Origin: Microvirga rosea
GTDB taxonomy: Bacteria > Pseudomonadota > Alphaproteobacteria > Rhizobiales > Beijerinckiaceae
Direction of reading: 5' to 3'
Assembly (NCBI RefSeq): GCF_020595095.1
Contig: NZ_JAJDOP010000005.1
Span: 124,001-188,000, forward strand
DNA length: 64,000 nt
The position numbers and the translations under genes are program-made. The notes below the pieces were generated by a model. That model saw only the letters and a program-made list of their open reading frames with translations. It was not told where the DNA came from and did not search any database. Positions 28,126 to 38,408 of this stretch are shown here, piece after piece; the stretch's first letter is position 1; each line of letters opens with the position of its first letter.

Positions 28126-28892
28126 CCTTCAAAGTTGCAGCCCTTTATCAGTTTGCCTCGCTCCAAGACTATGTGGAGCTCAAGGAGCCTTTGAAAGCGC
28201 TTTGCGTGGGGCTGGGCCTCAAGGGGACCCTTTTGCTCGCCCCCGAGGGAATCAACGGCACCATCGCGGGCGAACGAGACGCCATTGACGCCTTCATCGA
28301 GGAGCTGCGCAATGGCTCCCTCTTCGGCGGGCGGCTCGATCATCTCGAGCTGAAATTCTCGACCGCTGTTGCGATGCCGTTCCAGCGTCTCAAGGTTCGG
28401 CTTAAAAAAGAGATCGTTACGATCGGGGACACCTCGATCGATCCGACCCGGCAGGTCGGATCCTATGTGGAGGCGCAGGACTGGAACAGCCTTCTCGATG
28501 ACCCCGATGTGGTGGTGCTCGATACCCGCAATCAATTCGAAGTCGAGATGGGAACATTTGAAGGCGCCCTCGACCCCCAGATTGCACGCTTCAGTGAGTT
28601 CCGTGACTTCGTCCGGCGTCGGCTCGATCCGAAAACCCATAAGAAAATCGCCATGTTCTGCACCGGAGGAATCCGCTGCGAGAAGGCGAGCGCTTTCATG
28701 CTGTCGGAGGGTTTTGAGGAGGTCTACCACCTCAAGGGGGGCATTCTGAAGTACTTGGAGGCAGTTCCCGAGAAGGAGAGCCTCTGGAACGGCTCCTGCT
28801 TTGTCTTCGATGAACGTGTCGCTCTGGGCCACGGACTGGCGGAAGTCCCTGACGCCATGGGAACACTCGCAGAAAGGGCTGACGATGAGTGA
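28122..28892 (+). CDS. trhO: tRNA uridine(34) hydroxylase, rhodanese-like (TrhO/YceA)
   Basis: Oxygen-dependent formation of 5-hydroxyuridine at tRNA position 34. 256 residues: N-terminal acylphosphatase-like domain (about 1-95, with LLLAPEGINGTI, a family hallmark), then a rhodanese domain with the active-site loop CTGGIRCEKA, C180 and C186. Shorter than the E. coli protein at its C-terminus but complete in the core. Its TGA overlaps the slyX start by 8 bases, so the two are translationally coupled. Confidence 0.93.
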   Translation: MTFKVAALYQFASLQDYVELKEPLKALCVGLGLKGTLLLAPEGINGTIAGERDAIDAFIEELRNGSLFGGRLDHLELKFSTAVAMPFQRLKVRLKKEIVTIGDTSIDPTRQVGSYVEAQDWNSLLDDPDVVVLDTRNQFEVEMGTFEGALDPQIARFSEFRDFVRRRLDPKTHKKIAMFCTGGIRCEKASAFMLSEGFEEVYHLKGGILKYLEAVPEKESLWNGSCFVFDERVALGHGLAEVPDAMGTLAERADDE

Positions 28893-29106
28893 TATCAATG
28901 ACCCACAGGCCCGTATCGATGCGCTCGAGGTAAGGATCGCCCACCAGGATCGTATCATCGAAGACCTGAACAAGGCCGTTGTCGCCCAATGGAAGCAGAT
29001 CGACAGCCTGACTCGTCAGTTTGCGAATCTCGTCGATCAGGTTAGGGAGGCCGAAGAAAGGGCCGGTACTCCTCGCGGGTCGGAGCCGCCGCCGCCTCAC
29101 TACTGA
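28885..29106 (+). CDS. slyX: SlyX family protein
   Basis: Small protein of 73 residues from ATG 28885; the frame is open further upstream (28801) but that part overlaps trhO. Residues about 8-52 form a heptad-patterned coiled coil (IDALEVRIAHQDRIIEDL), followed by a Pro-rich tail ending PPPHY, the SlyX signature end. Molecular role is unknown in the family. Coupled to trhO. Confidence 0.9.
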   Translation: MSDINDPQARIDALEVRIAHQDRIIEDLNKAVVAQWKQIDSLTRQFANLVDQVREAEERAGTPRGSEPPPPHY

Positions 29107-29162
29107 ATGCCCCAAAGCTCCCTTCCCAGGCGTCGGACGCCGCTCTCGACGGAAACAGCCTC

Positions 29163-29612
29163 ATGAACATGTCCATCATGCTCCCGATTCTGGGCATCGT
29201 TGCCGGCGGCGTGATGCTGGCTGCGCAAGCACCCGTCAATGCCGCCCTCGCCCGCGCCATGGGAGATACCCTGCTCGCCGCGTGCATTTCTTTCGGCATC
29301 GGCTTCCTGGTGCTGTGCATCGCCAGCTTGGCCCGCGGAGCATGGCCGACCGGATCCGCAGCCGCAGCGGCCCCGTGGTGGGCGTGGCTCGGAGGCCTGC
29401 TCGGCGCCTTTTACGTTGCGGTGGTTATCTGGGGCGTCCCGCAGCTGGGCGCCGTCAGCACGATCGCGGCACTCGTCTTCGGACAATTGGCGGCCGCTTT
29501 GCTTCTGGACGCCATCGGAGCCTTCGGACTGCCGGTCCAAGGGATCTCCTGGCAAAGAGTGCTGGCAGCGGCCTTGATCTTCAGCGGGCTGATCCTGTCG
29601 CGGGCAGGTTGA
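29163..29612 (+). CDS. DMT-superfamily membrane protein (YdcZ/DUF606-like)
   Basis: 149 residues with five hydrophobic helices and very few charges, the length and pattern of the short DUF606 members of the drug/metabolite transporter superfamily. The conserved N-terminal QAPVNAALAR and the WGVPQLGAVSTIA segments support the family. Probably works as a dimer in the inner membrane; substrate unknown. Its stop codon lies in the loop of a 10-bp terminator hairpin shared with the convergent lpd gene. Confidence 0.82.
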   Translation: MNMSIMLPILGIVAGGVMLAAQAPVNAALARAMGDTLLAACISFGIGFLVLCIASLARGAWPTGSAAAAAPWWAWLGGLLGAFYVAVVIWGVPQLGAVSTIAALVFGQLAAALLLDAIGAFGLPVQGISWQRVLAAALIFSGLILSRAG

Positions 29613-29625
29613 GATCCTGCCCGCG
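29599..29625. terminator. Bidirectional hairpin between DMT gene and bkd operon
   Basis: CGCGGGCAGG (29599-29608) and CCTGCCCGCG (29616-29625) form a perfect 10-bp GC-rich stem with a 7-base loop containing the TGA of the DMT gene. Convergent genes end on both sides (29612 and 29640). No T-run follows. Confidence 0.6.
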
Positions 29626-29639
29626 CAAGGCCGTCGCGT

Positions 29640-31037
29640 TCAGATATGAAGGCCGTGACCGAGCGCCTTGAGAGCTGCCTCCTGAAAACCCTCGCCCTGG
29701 GTCGGATGGGCATGGATCGTGCCGGCAATGTCCTCCAGCCGCGCTCCCATCTCGATCGCCAGAGAGAAGGCAGCCGCCATCTCCGAGATGCCTTGCCCGA
29801 CGGCCTGCACGCCAAGAACCAGATGGTTGTCCGCACGAGCTACGACGCGCACGAAGCCCTGCTCGCCTAGCTTCGTCATGGCGCGTCCATTGGCCGAGAA
29901 GGGGAAAATCCCGACCTTGGTCTCGACACCCTTTTCCCGTGCCTCGTCCGGTCCGATCCCGACAGCCACGATCTCGGGATCCGTAAAGCAGACGGCCGGA
30001 ATTGTCCGTTTATCCCAGGATCGCGGATGACCGGCGACGATTTCGGCAACCATCTCACCCTGCGCCATCGCCCGATGAGCCAGCATGGGTTCACCGGTCA
30101 CATCACCGATAGCATAGATTCCCCGCATTGAGGTTCGGCACTTGTCGTCGATCCGGATGAAGCGTCCATCCATGTCGAGGACAAGTTGGTCGAGACCCCA
30201 ACCATCCGTGACCGGCCTTCTGCCGACGGTCACGAGGATCTTATCGGCGGGAAGACGTGCTTCCTTGCTCTCGGAGGTTTTTATCACCAGGGCAGAATTC
30301 ACCTGATCGAGCCCGGCCGCCGCGGCCCCCGTCAGGACCTCCACACCAAGCTGGCGCAGCCTTTTTGCTACCGGTTGCGTCAGTTCCGTGTCGTATTGGG
30401 GAAGAATCCGCGCCTGCGCTTCCACGACGGTGACCTTCGCGCCCAACTTTGCGAAAGCCGTTCCGAGTTCAAGACCAATATAGCCGCCACCGACGACCAC
30501 GAGCCGATCAGGCACCTCCGACAACGAGAGCGCTTCCGCGGAAGAAATCACGGGGCCGCCGAACGGCAAGGTGGGAAGCATGACCGGGGCCGACCCCGTC
30601 GCGATAACCACATTCTCGGCCCGGATCACCTGCAGGCCGGTTTCCGTCTCGACCTCAACGGTTTTGCCGTCGCGGAATTTTGCCCATCCCTGAACGACCT
30701 TCACGTGGGCCTTCTTCAGAAGTCCGGAAACGCCGCCATTCAACCGGCCTACGATTCCATCCTTCCATGCGACCGTTTTGGCGAAGTCGAGGACAGGTTT
30801 AGCGGTCGCGATGCCAAGGGGGCTCTGATGCTCGGCCCAATGAGCGATCTTCTCATACTCTTCGGCCGCATGTATCAAAGCCTTGGACGGAATGCATCCG
30901 ATATTCAGGCAGGTTCCACCGGGCTTCCCAGCCTCGACGATCACCGTGTCGATACCCAGCTGTCCGGCCCGGATCGCGCAAACATAGCCACCCGGCCCGG
31001 CACCGATGACGAGCAACTTGCAGGAAATGTCCTTCAT
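29640..31037 (-). CDS. lpdA: Dihydrolipoyl dehydrogenase, E3 of branched-chain 2-oxoacid dehydrogenase
   Basis: FAD/NAD enzyme reoxidising the lipoyl arms of the complex (EC 1.8.1.4). 465 residues. N-terminal FAD motif [15 protein letters not shown], redox disulfide in [10 protein letters not shown] (C43 and C48), NAD motif [13 protein letters not shown], second FAD motif [17 protein letters not shown], and a dimerisation domain with catalytic HAHPT near the C-terminus. [18 protein letters not shown] resembles the LPD-Val isoform of Pseudomonas, matching its place as the last gene of the bkd operon, 4 bases after the E2 stop. Confidence 0.94.
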   Translation of the reverse strand: MKDISCKLLVIGAGPGGYVCAIRAGQLGIDTVIVEAGKPGGTCLNIGCIPSKALIHAAEEYEKIAHWAEHQSPLGIATAKPVLDFAKTVAWKDGIVGRLNGGVSGLLKKAHVKVVQGWAKFRDGKTVEVETETGLQVIRAENVVIATGSAPVMLPTLPFGGPVISSAEALSLSEVPDRLVVVGGGYIGLELGTAFAKLGAKVTVVEAQARILPQYDTELTQPVAKRLRQLGVEVLTGAAAAGLDQVNSALVIKTSESKEARLPADKILVTVGRRPVTDGWGLDQLVLDMDGRFIRIDDKCRTSMRGIYAIGDVTGEPMLAHRAMAQGEMVAEIVAGHPRSWDKRTIPAVCFTDPEIVAVGIGPDEAREKGVETKVGIFPFSANGRAMTKLGEQGFVRVVARADNHLVLGVQAVGQGISEMAAAFSLAIEMGARLEDIAGTIHAHPTQGEGFQEAALKALGHGLHI

Positions 31038-31041
31038 CGGG

Positions 31042-32370
31042 TCAGCCTTCTACGAAGATCAGCGCGGGGGTTTCCAGGAGCGTCTTGATACGCTGGACGA
31101 AAACGGCTGCGTCCCAACCGTCCACCACGCGATGATCGAAACTTGAGGACAGGTTCATCATCTTCCGGGGGACAAAGGATGATCCATCCCAGACGGGTCT
31201 CACCATGATCTTGTTGACGCCCACAATGGCAACCTCGGGATAGTTGATCACCGGCGTCGTCGCGACACCCCCCATGGCCCCCAGGGACGTAATGGTGATG
31301 GTCGAGCCCGAGAGTTCGTCCCGGGTGGCCGTGCCTGCCTTCGCGGCTTCTGCCAGACGGTTGACCTCGGCGCCGCAACTCCAGAGATCACGCGCCTCGG
31401 CGTGCTTGACCACAGGCACCACGAGCCCTGCGCTCGTCTGTGCCGCGATCCCGATATGCACGCCCCCATGCTGGTGAACGACACCTGCCTCGTCGTCGAA
31501 GAGAGCATTCAGGTTCGGCTGCTCAGCAACAGCCTTGACCATCGCCCGCATCAGGAACGGGAGGATGGTCAGTTTGGGCTGTTCCGCACGCTTCTGCTGA
31601 TTGAGAACGCTTCGCAGATCTTCCAGCGCGGTGACGTCGACTTCCTCGACATAGGTGATGTGGGGAATGCGCGATTTCGACAGCGCCATTTTCTCGGCGA
31701 TTTTACGCCGAAGGCCGACGACCTTGATGTCGTGAACGGATGTGTTGGGGGCAAGGCCCCGCCCCGCCGGCGCTCGTCGGCCATGGGTCATGAAGTCGTC
31801 GAGATCGTCATGGGTTATTCGGCCCGCCGGCCCGGAGCCCGGCACTTGCCGCAAATCCACGCCCGCTTCCTTTGCGCGCAGCCGAACCGCTGGCGACGCC
31901 AAGGGGCTTTCCCCTTCGCTTCGAAGAGAAGGGGAAAGGGTGCGCTCTCTCGTCGGATGAGGCGCCACGGGAGCGGTGGGCGCCGGAACCTCGCGTTGGA
32001 GGACGGGAGAAGTTGAGGCCTCTGGCGATCGAGGAGCAGATTGAGGGATCGGCGTTGCGGAGGGAACACCGCCATTCGCGTCTGCTGACTTGGCTTCCCG
32101 GGACGAGACGGGTTGAGCATTACCCTCCCCCTCCACCTCCAGGCGGATGATCGGAGAGCCGATCGCCACCACATCGCCGATGTCGGCCCCAAGCCATAGA
32201 ATCCTCCCTTCCACAGGGGACGGAATCTCGACGGTCGCCTTGTCGGTCATCACTGCGGCAAGAAGTGTATCCTCGCGCACGAGATCGCCGACCTTGACGT
32301 GCCACTCCACGAGTTCGGCTTCAGCGATGCCCTCGCCGACATCAGGCATCTTGATGATATGCTCACCCAT
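31042..32370 (-). CDS. bkdB: Branched-chain 2-oxoacid dehydrogenase E2 (lipoyl acyltransferase)
   Basis: Core acyltransferase (EC 2.3.1.168) of the complex that degrades the oxoacids of Val, Leu and Ile. 442 residues from ATG 32370; an upstream in-frame extension to 32508 overlaps E1-beta and is rejected. Lipoyl domain 1-80 with the modified Lys in [11 protein letters not shown], a flexible Pro/Ala linker, a peripheral-subunit-binding domain ([24 protein letters not shown]), and the catalytic domain ending in [14 protein letters not shown] (HxxxDG). The linker is partly encoded by a palindromic DNA element (31907-31938). Three bases after the E1-beta stop. Confidence 0.94.
   Translation of the reverse strand: MGEHIIKMPDVGEGIAEAELVEWHVKVGDLVREDTLLAAVMTDKATVEIPSPVEGRILWLGADIGDVVAIGSPIIRLEVEGEGNAQPVSSREAKSADANGGVPSATPIPQSAPRSPEASTSPVLQREVPAPTAPVAPHPTRERTLSPSLRSEGESPLASPAVRLRAKEAGVDLRQVPGSGPAGRITHDDLDDFMTHGRRAPAGRGLAPNTSVHDIKVVGLRRKIAEKMALSKSRIPHITYVEEVDVTALEDLRSVLNQQKRAEQPKLTILPFLMRAMVKAVAEQPNLNALFDDEAGVVHQHGGVHIGIAAQTSAGLVVPVVKHAEARDLWSCGAEVNRLAEAAKAGTATRDELSGSTITITSLGAMGGVATTPVINYPEVAIVGVNKIMVRPVWDGSSFVPRKMMNLSSSFDHRVVDGWDAAVFVQRIKTLLETPALIFVEG
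31903..31942. repeat. Palindromic element inserted in frame in the E2 linker
   Basis: Arms CTTTCCCCTTC (31907-31917) and GAAGGGGAAAG (31928-31938) are perfectly complementary and enclose a TTCGAA core. The element encodes the odd [14 protein letters not shown] stretch in the E2 linker, which differs from the Pro/Ala sequence around it. Similar palindromes that read as SPS-RGEGE-like peptides are scattered through many proteobacterial genomes. No second copy is seen in this window. Confidence 0.55.
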
Positions 32371-32372
32371 CT

Positions 32373-33386
32373 TCAGCCCTCCATCACGTCGACAAGAGCA
32401 CGCCCGACCCGGGACGGCCCGGGGAAGTAGTCCCATTCCTGCGCGTGCGGATAAGGTGTGTCCCATCCGGTCACCCGCGCAATCGGCGCCTCGAGATGGA
32501 AGAAGCATGCTTCTTGAACGAGCGCTGCGAGTTCAGCGCCGAACCCGGACGTCAGAGTGGCTTCGTGCACAACCACGCACCGGCCGGTCTTGCGGACGGA
32601 CGCCACGATCGTTTCCATATCGAGGGGCAGAAGGGTTCTCAGGTCGATGATCTCCGCGTCGATGCTCATCTCGGCTGCCGCGGCCTGAGCCACGTAGACC
32701 ATGGTCCCATAAGTCAGGACGGTCACGGCAGCCCCTTCCCGGACAACCGTTGCCTTGCCCAATGGGACTGTAAAGTAGCCATTCGGCACTTCGCTCAGAT
32801 CATGCTTCGACCATGGCGTAACCGGACGATCGTGGTGGCCGTCGAAGGGACCGTTATAAAGGCGCTTCGGCTCCAGGAAAATCACCGGATCGGGATCCTC
32901 GAGCGCTGCAATCAGGAGACCCTTTGCGTCATAAGGATTCGAGGGAACCACGGTCTTAAGTCCCGAAACATGCGTGAACAGGGCTTCAGGGCTTTGACTG
33001 TGTGTCTGCCCTCCAAAGATGCCGCCGCCAGTCGGCATGCGCACGACCATCGGACAAGTGAACTGGCCGTTCGAACGGTATCTCAGGCGAGCCGCTTCGG
33101 AGACGATCTGGTCATAGGCAGGATACATGTAGTCGGCGAACTGGATTTCGACGCAGGGCTTGAGCCCGTAGGCGGCCATCCCGATCGCCGTTCCGACAAT
33201 TCCGGCCTCGCTGATCGGCGTATCGAAACACCGCGTCTTTCCGTATTTCTGCTGGAGTCCTTGCGTGGTGCGGAAGACGCCGCCGAAATATCCGACATCC
33301 TCACCGAACACGACAACACTGTCGTCACGTCCCATCATCACGTCTATCGCGTCGCGGATCGCTTCGACCATCGTCATTTTCGCCAT
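32373..33386 (-). CDS. bkdA2: Branched-chain 2-oxoacid dehydrogenase E1 beta subunit
   Basis: Beta subunit of the thiamine-diphosphate decarboxylase (EC 1.2.4.4). 337 residues from ATG 33386, with GGGAG upstream; the TTG at 33392 is less likely. The N-terminal VFGEDVGYFGGVFRTTQGL and the FDTPISEAGIVGTAIG motifs belong to the 2-oxoacid E1-beta family. The C-terminal transketolase domain (VVVHEA) is complete. Starts 2 bases after the E1-alpha stop, so the pair is translated together. Confidence 0.93.
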   Translation of the reverse strand: MAKMTMVEAIRDAIDVMMGRDDSVVVFGEDVGYFGGVFRTTQGLQQKYGKTRCFDTPISEAGIVGTAIGMAAYGLKPCVEIQFADYMYPAYDQIVSEAARLRYRSNGQFTCPMVVRMPTGGGIFGGQTHSQSPEALFTHVSGLKTVVPSNPYDAKGLLIAALEDPDPVIFLEPKRLYNGPFDGHHDRPVTPWSKHDLSEVPNGYFTVPLGKATVVREGAAVTVLTYGTMVYVAQAAAAEMSIDAEIIDLRTLLPLDMETIVASVRKTGRCVVVHEATLTSGFGAELAALVQEACFFHLEAPIARVTGWDTPYPHAQEWDYFPGPSRVGRALVDVMEG

Positions 33387-33388
33387 GG

Positions 33389-34639
<1,251 letters not shown>

Positions 34640-34876
34640 TCAGGAAAACTAGTGGCCAGAGCCGGTTCGACCATAGGACTCGGTGCAGGCACCTGAGAAT
34701 ATGAACCTCTGGCAGTCATGAGAGCGGAAATTCCTCGGCCGGCATGTTCTTGAATATTGGGCGAGATTTTCACGTCGGACCGGCCCATTCTGCAAGCTCA
34801 TTGAAGGCCGGGCAACAAGGAACATGTTTGCAGCTTGGCCGTTGTTACGAAACTCCGTTCCAGAACGCGAGAGCCT

Positions 34877-35851
34877 ATGGTGATCCGGCTCATTCCTGTC
34901 ATCGTCTACCTGGTTCTTTGCTGGCCCGCCCATGCGGCGGAAGCGAAGGCGATCCGTCTTGGCCTGCTCAAATTCGGGACGGTTTCCTGGGAAATGGACA
35001 CGATCAAGGCCCACCGACTGGACGAACGGAACGGTTTTCACCTCAAAGCCATGGAATTCGCAACCAACGAGGCCGCCAAAGTCGCTCTCCTGGCGGGAGC
35101 CGTCGACCTCATCGTGACCGACTGGCCGTGGGTGACCCGCCAACGTGCGGAAGGTGCGCGCTTCAGTTTTGCTCCCTACTCCAAAGCCACCGGAGCGCTC
35201 GTCGTTCCCGCAGGTTCTTCTGTTACGCGTCTGGCGGATCTGAAAGGCAAGCGTGTTGGGGTTGCAGGGGGCCCCCTCGACAAGAGTTGGCTTCTTCTGA
35301 GGGCCTACAACCGTCGCGAGACGGGAAGCGATCTCGCCACGCTGGTCCAACTCGTCTTCGGTGCTCCCCCTCTGCTGAGTGAGGAACTCGCCCAAGGGCG
35401 GATCGACGCCGTTCTCACCTACTGGCATTACGCAGCAAGGTTGCAGGCAGTTGGCGCAACGGTGCTCCTGCCGGTCGCCGATGTGGTCAAAGGCCTGAGT
35501 GGCGGTTCGGATATTCCCATGCTCGGCTATGCGTTCCTCGAGACATGGGCATCCCAGCACCCGGAAGAACTGGAGAGTTTCCTGCAGGCTTCGAGAGAGG
35601 CAAAGGTGCTTCTGGCCGAGTCCGACGCGGAATGGCTGCGCCTAAGGCCTCTCCTCGGCACGTCAGACCCCAAGGTTCAGGCATCCCTCAGGGAGGGTTA
35701 CCGTGCCGGTATCATCAATCGCTGGACCGAAGAGGAACGTCACTCTGCTGCGCGCCTGTATCAGGTTCTCGTGGACGTCGGCGGCGAACAGCTTGTCGGC
35801 CGGGCCACAAAGCTCGAGCCCGGAACATTCTGGCCGCCGAGCGAGCGATAA
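34877..35851 (+). CDS. ABC transporter substrate-binding protein (TauA/SsuA/NMT1-like)
   Basis: Periplasmic binding protein, 324 residues from ATG 34877. Sec signal peptide (VIRLIPVIVYLVLCWPAHAAEA, cleaved near residue 21). The fold is of the nitrate/taurine/thiamine-precursor group: LGLLKFGTVSWEMD at the start, VDLIVTDWPWVTRQR and LKGKRVGVAGGPLDKSW later. First gene of the long operon that continues through xoxF to the oxidase. With the next two genes it makes a complete importer. Ligand unknown; given the neighbours, a cofactor, PQQ-related compound or metal chelate is plausible but unproven. An upstream ATG-containing frame (from 34835) would put polar residues before the signal. Confidence 0.85.
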   Translation: MVIRLIPVIVYLVLCWPAHAAEAKAIRLGLLKFGTVSWEMDTIKAHRLDERNGFHLKAMEFATNEAAKVALLAGAVDLIVTDWPWVTRQRAEGARFSFAPYSKATGALVVPAGSSVTRLADLKGKRVGVAGGPLDKSWLLLRAYNRRETGSDLATLVQLVFGAPPLLSEELAQGRIDAVLTYWHYAARLQAVGATVLLPVADVVKGLSGGSDIPMLGYAFLETWASQHPEELESFLQASREAKVLLAESDAEWLRLRPLLGTSDPKVQASLREGYRAGIINRWTEEERHSAARLYQVLVDVGGEQLVGRATKLEPGTFWPPSER

Positions 35852-35860
35852 AGGCGAGCG

Positions 35861-36613
35861 GTGGTGACAACGAGTCTTCGTCAATGGCAGAACCTGACCT
35901 CGATCGCCCTGCTCCTTGTTCTATGGCAAGTGGGAGCGTATTTTGCAGGCAGCCGCCTCCTGCCTGGTCCCGTGATCGTTTCGTCGGCGCTCCTGCAGGA
36001 GATCACGAACGGTACGCTCATGTGGGATCTTGGAATATCCCTGGCCCGGGTCGGAGTGTCCTTCGTCGTTGCGATGTTTCTCGGCACGACCCTTGGGCTT
36101 GTCCTCGGCCGCCATAAGCAAGCGGACGGCTGGTTTCACCCCTGGCTCGTCGTCTTTCTCAATATTCCGGCGCTGGTCGTCATTATCCTCACCTATATCT
36201 GGCTGGGTCTGACCGAGTCTGCGCTTCTTCTGGCTGTGGCGGCGAACAAGATCCCCAGCGTTGCCGTGACTCTCAGGGAGGGTGCCCGCACTTTGGACCG
36301 TGATCTGGCGGAGGTCGCCGAGGTCTATCGGTTCGGCCTCTTCAAGAGATTGCGCGAGATCATCCTCCCACAGCTTGCTCCCTATCTTCTCGCCGCGGCG
36401 CGGAACGGCTTGTCCCTGGTCTGGAAAATCGTCCTTGTCGCCGAGCTGCTGGGAAGGTCGGATGGCGTTGGATTTCAACTGCAAACATATTTCCAGCTTT
36501 TCGATGTCCCACGTGTCATCGCGTACGCGCTTGCTTTCGTCCTTTGCGTATTGGCAATCGAGGCGATGCTGTTCATGCCGATGGAACGTGCTGTCGAACG
36601 GTGGCGGCGGTGA
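35861..36613 (+). CDS. ABC transporter permease (TauC/SsuC-like)
   Basis: Inner-membrane channel of the importer. About 250 residues from a GTG at 35861 (GTG 35864 is an equal alternative). Six hydrophobic segments and an EAA-type loop (LAEVAEVYRFGLF) before the fifth. VWKIVLVAELLGRSDGVGFQL near the C-terminus is a hallmark of sulfonate/nitrate permeases. Nine bases after the binding-protein stop; its own TGA overlaps a possible GTG start of the ATPase. Confidence 0.87.
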   Translation: MVTTSLRQWQNLTSIALLLVLWQVGAYFAGSRLLPGPVIVSSALLQEITNGTLMWDLGISLARVGVSFVVAMFLGTTLGLVLGRHKQADGWFHPWLVVFLNIPALVVIILTYIWLGLTESALLLAVAANKIPSVAVTLREGARTLDRDLAEVAEVYRFGLFKRLREIILPQLAPYLLAAARNGLSLVWKIVLVAELLGRSDGVGFQLQTYFQLFDVPRVIAYALAFVLCVLAIEAMLFMPMERAVERWRR

Positions 36614-36615
36614 CG

Positions 36616-37239
36616 ATGCGCATCACGATCAGGCGAAAGGAATTCACCGGGAGGTGCATTCTGCGGGACGTCGACATCCGACTCGAACCAGGGGAAATGT
36701 GCGCAATCATAGGTCCGACGGGAATCGGCAAGTCGAGCCTTCTTCAGATTGCCGCCGGTTTGGACAAGGACTTCGACGGAACTGTCAGCGGCGCCAGGGA
36801 ACCACTCGGCTATCTCTTTCAGGGGCATCGCCTGCTTCCATGGAAGACCGCCCTGCAGAACATTCAGCTTGTCCTGCCGCATGCTCCCGATATCGCCAAG
36901 GAATGGCTCTCGAAAGTAGGTCTCGAAGAAGCAGCCGACACTTATCCGGCCCACCTCTCCATCGGCATGGCGCGCCGGGTCGCACTTGCACGAGCGCTTA
37001 GCGTCAACCCGCGCCTCCTCCTTCTCGACGAGCCCTTCTCATCACTCGACCAGGAAACGGCCCGATCCATGCAAGCCTTGGTTCGCGAAGAAGTCTCGCG
37101 GCTTCAGGCGACCCTGCTGGTCGTCACCCATTCCTGGAGCGACATTGCGGCGCTCGTCGACAGAACCGTGACCCTCGGCGGTTCGCCTGCCACGATCGTC
37201 AGCGACACGCCCGTCCTGAGAAAGAAGGCAGCCGAATGA
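36616..37239 (+). CDS. ABC transporter ATP-binding protein with non-standard signature motif
   Basis: ATPase of the TauB/SsuB type, 207 residues. Walker A GPTGIGKSS at 33-41, Q-loop FQGHRLLPW, Walker B LLLLDEP, D-loop SSLDQE and switch His in VVTHSW are intact. The ABC signature reads LSIGMARRVALARAL rather than LSGGQ/M, so the second Gly is replaced by Ile. A GTG at 36610 overlapping the permease stop is an alternative start that adds two residues. Short for the family, lacking a C-terminal extension. Overlaps the next gene by 4 bases. Confidence 0.87.
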   Translation: MRITIRRKEFTGRCILRDVDIRLEPGEMCAIIGPTGIGKSSLLQIAAGLDKDFDGTVSGAREPLGYLFQGHRLLPWKTALQNIQLVLPHAPDIAKEWLSKVGLEEAADTYPAHLSIGMARRVALARALSVNPRLLLLDEPFSSLDQETARSMQALVREEVSRLQATLLVVTHSWSDIAALVDRTVTLGGSPATIVSDTPVLRKKAAE

Positions 37240-38408
37240 GAATTCTCATCCTTCTTCCGGCCCTTCTTTGCATGTCGCCCGCCGTGGCCCAGCAGAATGT
37301 CCTGTCGATTGCCGTCATCAAACAAGATCGGGAAGAGGCCCAGCCTGTATCTCCCTTAGACGACGTTATCACGGATGAAGGCCTTGCCGGCGCGCGGCTT
37401 GGCCTCTCCGACACGGCGACGACAGGGCGCTTTACGGGTCAACGTTTCCAACTTGTCGAGCGTCGTTACAAGGCGGGCACGGATCCCACGGAGATCGTGC
37501 GCTCGGCAACGCAAGACGGGATCCGGTTCATTGTTTCCCTCGCGGACGCTCCGGAAACCACAGCGATCGCGAAAGCGGCGGAGCCGACCGACACGCTGGT
37601 CCTCAACGCACAGGCGCCGGACGACAGCCTCCGCAACGAGGCTTGCCGACGAAACCTCCTCCACACCATTGCGAGCCGCGCGATGATTGCCGACGCGCTT
37701 GCTCAATACCTCGTCCTGAAGCACTGGAAACAATGGTTTCTCGTTGTCGGGAAAGGCTCGGGCGACAAGCTTCTGGCGGAGGCGCTCCGGCGCTCGGCTC
37801 GCAAGTTCGGGGCCGAGATCGGCACGGAGAAAGAGTGGACGTTCGCGCAGGGAAATGCGCGCGCCGATACGGGACATGTCGCTCTGCAGACGGAGATCCC
37901 ATCCTTCACGCAGGTGAAAGACTATGACGTCCTCATCGTCGCGGACGAAACCGATGAGTTCGGCGACTATCTCGACGGCCGGACAGCCCGCCCCCGCCCG
38001 GTTGCTGGGACGCAGGGATTGAAGGCGACCGGTTGGTCGCCCGTCAGCGAGCAATGGGGTGCGACGCAGCTCCAGACCCGGTTCGCCAAGCAGACGAAGC
38101 GCCGCATGACCACTATCGACTATGCGGCCTGGTCCGCAGTTCGGGCGGTGGGCGAAGCTGCAATCAGATCGGGATCGCAAGACCCAGAAAGAATATCCAC
38201 CTACATGCGTGGACCGGACTTTCTGTTGTCGGGTTTTAAAGGTCAGGGACAGAGTTTTCGTCCCTGGGACGGGCAAATGCGTCAACCCATTCTGATCGCG
38301 GGGCCGCGATTGCTCGTCTCGGTATCGCCACAGCCGGGGTTCCTTCATCAGCGTTCCGAACTCGACACTCTCGGTCAAGACAAGGGGGAAAGCCGATGCA
38401 CATACTAA
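37236..38408 (+). CDS. PQQ-dehydrogenase-associated ABC substrate-binding protein
   Basis: Periplasmic protein of 390 residues with a Sec signal (ILILLPALLCMSPAVAQQ). It has the type-I (LivJ-like) binding-protein layout: VLSIAVIKQDREEA start, a stretch of GLADAPETT... comparison loops and a C-terminal MRRPDF-like MRGPDFLLSGFKGQ. It matches the protein family found next to PQQ alcohol dehydrogenases together with a beta-propeller and a two-component ABC transporter. Counterparts are needed for lanthanide use in Pseudomonas (pedA1A2BC) and Methylorubrum (lut genes); identity with those is an inference. ATGA overlaps on both flanks. Confidence 0.82.
   Translation: MRILILLPALLCMSPAVAQQNVLSIAVIKQDREEAQPVSPLDDVITDEGLAGARLGLSDTATTGRFTGQRFQLVERRYKAGTDPTEIVRSATQDGIRFIVSLADAPETTAIAKAAEPTDTLVLNAQAPDDSLRNEACRRNLLHTIASRAMIADALAQYLVLKHWKQWFLVVGKGSGDKLLAEALRRSARKFGAEIGTEKEWTFAQGNARADTGHVALQTEIPSFTQVKDYDVLIVADETDEFGDYLDGRTARPRPVAGTQGLKATGWSPVSEQWGATQLQTRFAKQTKRRMTTIDYAAWSAVRAVGEAAIRSGSQDPERISTYMRGPDFLLSGFKGQGQSFRPWDGQMRQPILIAGPRLLVSVSPQPGFLHQRSELDTLGQDKGESRCTY

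Noticed and set aside
27939-28973. 344-codon minus-strand frame
   Set aside because: Mirror of trhO and slyX, which are certain.
32371-32508. 46-residue extension of E2 upstream of ATG 32370
   Set aside because: Overlaps E1-beta, and the lipoyl domain starts right after the internal ATG with good spacing.
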